Of a DNA stretch of 6,731 nt, positions 6,602 through 6,731 are shown piece after piece (the stretch's first letter is position 1; each line of letters opens with the position of its first letter). The DNA is taken from NCBI GenBank assembly GCA_021818565.1, contig JAKATV010000353.1, forward strand, positions 1 through 6,731, given 5' to 3'. The stretch is from Planctomycetota bacterium. Lineage in GTDB: Bacteria; Planctomycetota; Phycisphaerae; WQYP01. Position numbers and translations under genes: made by a program. Under the pieces are notes generated by a model. That model was not told the origin of the DNA. It searched no databases and worked only from the letters and a program-made list of their open reading frames with translations.

Positions 6602-6629
6602 CGCGCCTAAGCCGGCGGCTTAATCCGCG
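6602..6629 (-). promoter_or_regulatory. hairpin shortly downstream of rpsL
   Basis: On the mRNA strand CGCG, an internal loop, TAAGCC, loop GCC, GGCTTA, CGCG gives a 6-bp stem extended by four G-C pairs across a small 3x2 internal loop. It begins 12 bases after the rpsL stop codon. A T5 run (6589-6593) follows eight bases after the stem, too far for a standard intrinsic terminator. It may be an attenuator, an mRNA processing site, or one arm of an S7-binding structure. Confidence 0.45.
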
Positions 6630-6641
6630 ATAACAGAAAGA

Positions 6642-6731
6642 TTACTTAGGTTTCTTGGCTCCATACTTGGAACGGCTGCGGCGACGAGCTTCCACACCCG
6701 AGGCATCCAGCACGCCGCGGACAACGTGATA
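6642..6731 (-). CDS. rpsL: 30S ribosomal protein S12, C-terminal end
   Basis: Only the last 29 codons and the TAA stop are in the window; the rest lies beyond the right edge. The reading YHVVRGVLDASGVEARRRSR followed by SKYGAKKPK is the nearly invariant S12 C terminus (YHIVRGVLDAAGV...RSKYGAKRPK in other bacteria). S12 sits at the decoding centre on the subunit interface. The region where streptomycin-resistance changes occur is not covered. It is the first gene of the str operon and is followed by rpsG on the same strand. Confidence 0.97.
   Translation of the reverse strand, partial: YHVVRGVLDASGVEARRRSRSKYGAKKPK

Larger units (their letters stand above)
6526..6641 (-). promoter_or_regulatory. 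structured rpsL-rpsG intercistronic spacer, candidate S7 autoregulatory region
   Basis: The 116-base spacer holds two strong hairpins (listed separately) and the rpsG Shine-Dalgarno. In E. coli the rpsL-rpsG spacer, about 100 bases long, is the site where S7 binds its own message and represses rpsG and downstream translation. Length, position and structure fit an equivalent element here. The match is by analogy; no E. coli S7-site sequence similarity was established. Confidence 0.4.

Noticed and set aside
6589..6629. Hairpin plus T5 run as a true terminator between rpsL and rpsG
   Set aside because: The T-run is eight bases beyond the stem and only five long, and full termination here would cut off rpsG, which has no other evident promoter.

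Overview
The window is a chromosomal segment of moderate GC content that most resembles a Planctomycetota genome, probably from the Phycisphaerae side. This is inferred from the sequence style of ribosomal protein S7, from a lipoprotein resembling the planctomycete-rich DUF6655 family, and from a very long AsmA/TamB-like protein of a type common in that phylum. No tRNA, rRNA, CRISPR array, insertion sequence or phage gene was seen.

Layout from left to right. (1) Positions 1-231, minus strand: the first 77 codons of an exported YbhB/YbcL-type PEBP protein, cut by the window edge. (2) Positions 232-452: a divergent control region with a likely sigma70-type promoter for the rightward gene, and a 6-bp palindrome over a TACAAT box for the leftward gene. 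(3) Positions 453-1481, plus strand: a complete M42-family metallo-aminopeptidase. (4) Positions 1483-5013, minus strand: a 1176-residue inner-membrane-anchored AsmA-like protein that converges on the M42 gene with one base between the stop codons. (5) Positions 5079-5714, minus strand: a 211-residue lipoprotein, 65 bp upstream of the AsmA-like gene and probably in one transcript with it. (6) Positions 5715-6048: a gene-free gap dense in short inverted and direct repeats. (7) Positions 6049-6525, minus strand: rpsG (S7). (8) Positions 6526-6641: a spacer with two clear hairpins. (9) Positions 6642-6731, minus strand: the last 29 codons of rpsL (S12).

The genes fall into three groups. rpsL-rpsG is the start of a str operon that is not followed by fusA or tuf here. 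The lipoprotein and AsmA-like protein look like an envelope module; the AsmA-like protein may carry lipid between the inner and outer membranes. The M42 peptidase and PEBP genes are divergent single genes with no evident link to the rest. The features most worth a second look are the structured rpsL-rpsG spacer (a candidate S7 feedback site), the lipoprotein/AsmA pair, the repeat-rich gap after rpsG and the one-base convergent junction. Most of the window is otherwise ordinary housekeeping or envelope sequence, and no clearly new system is visible.
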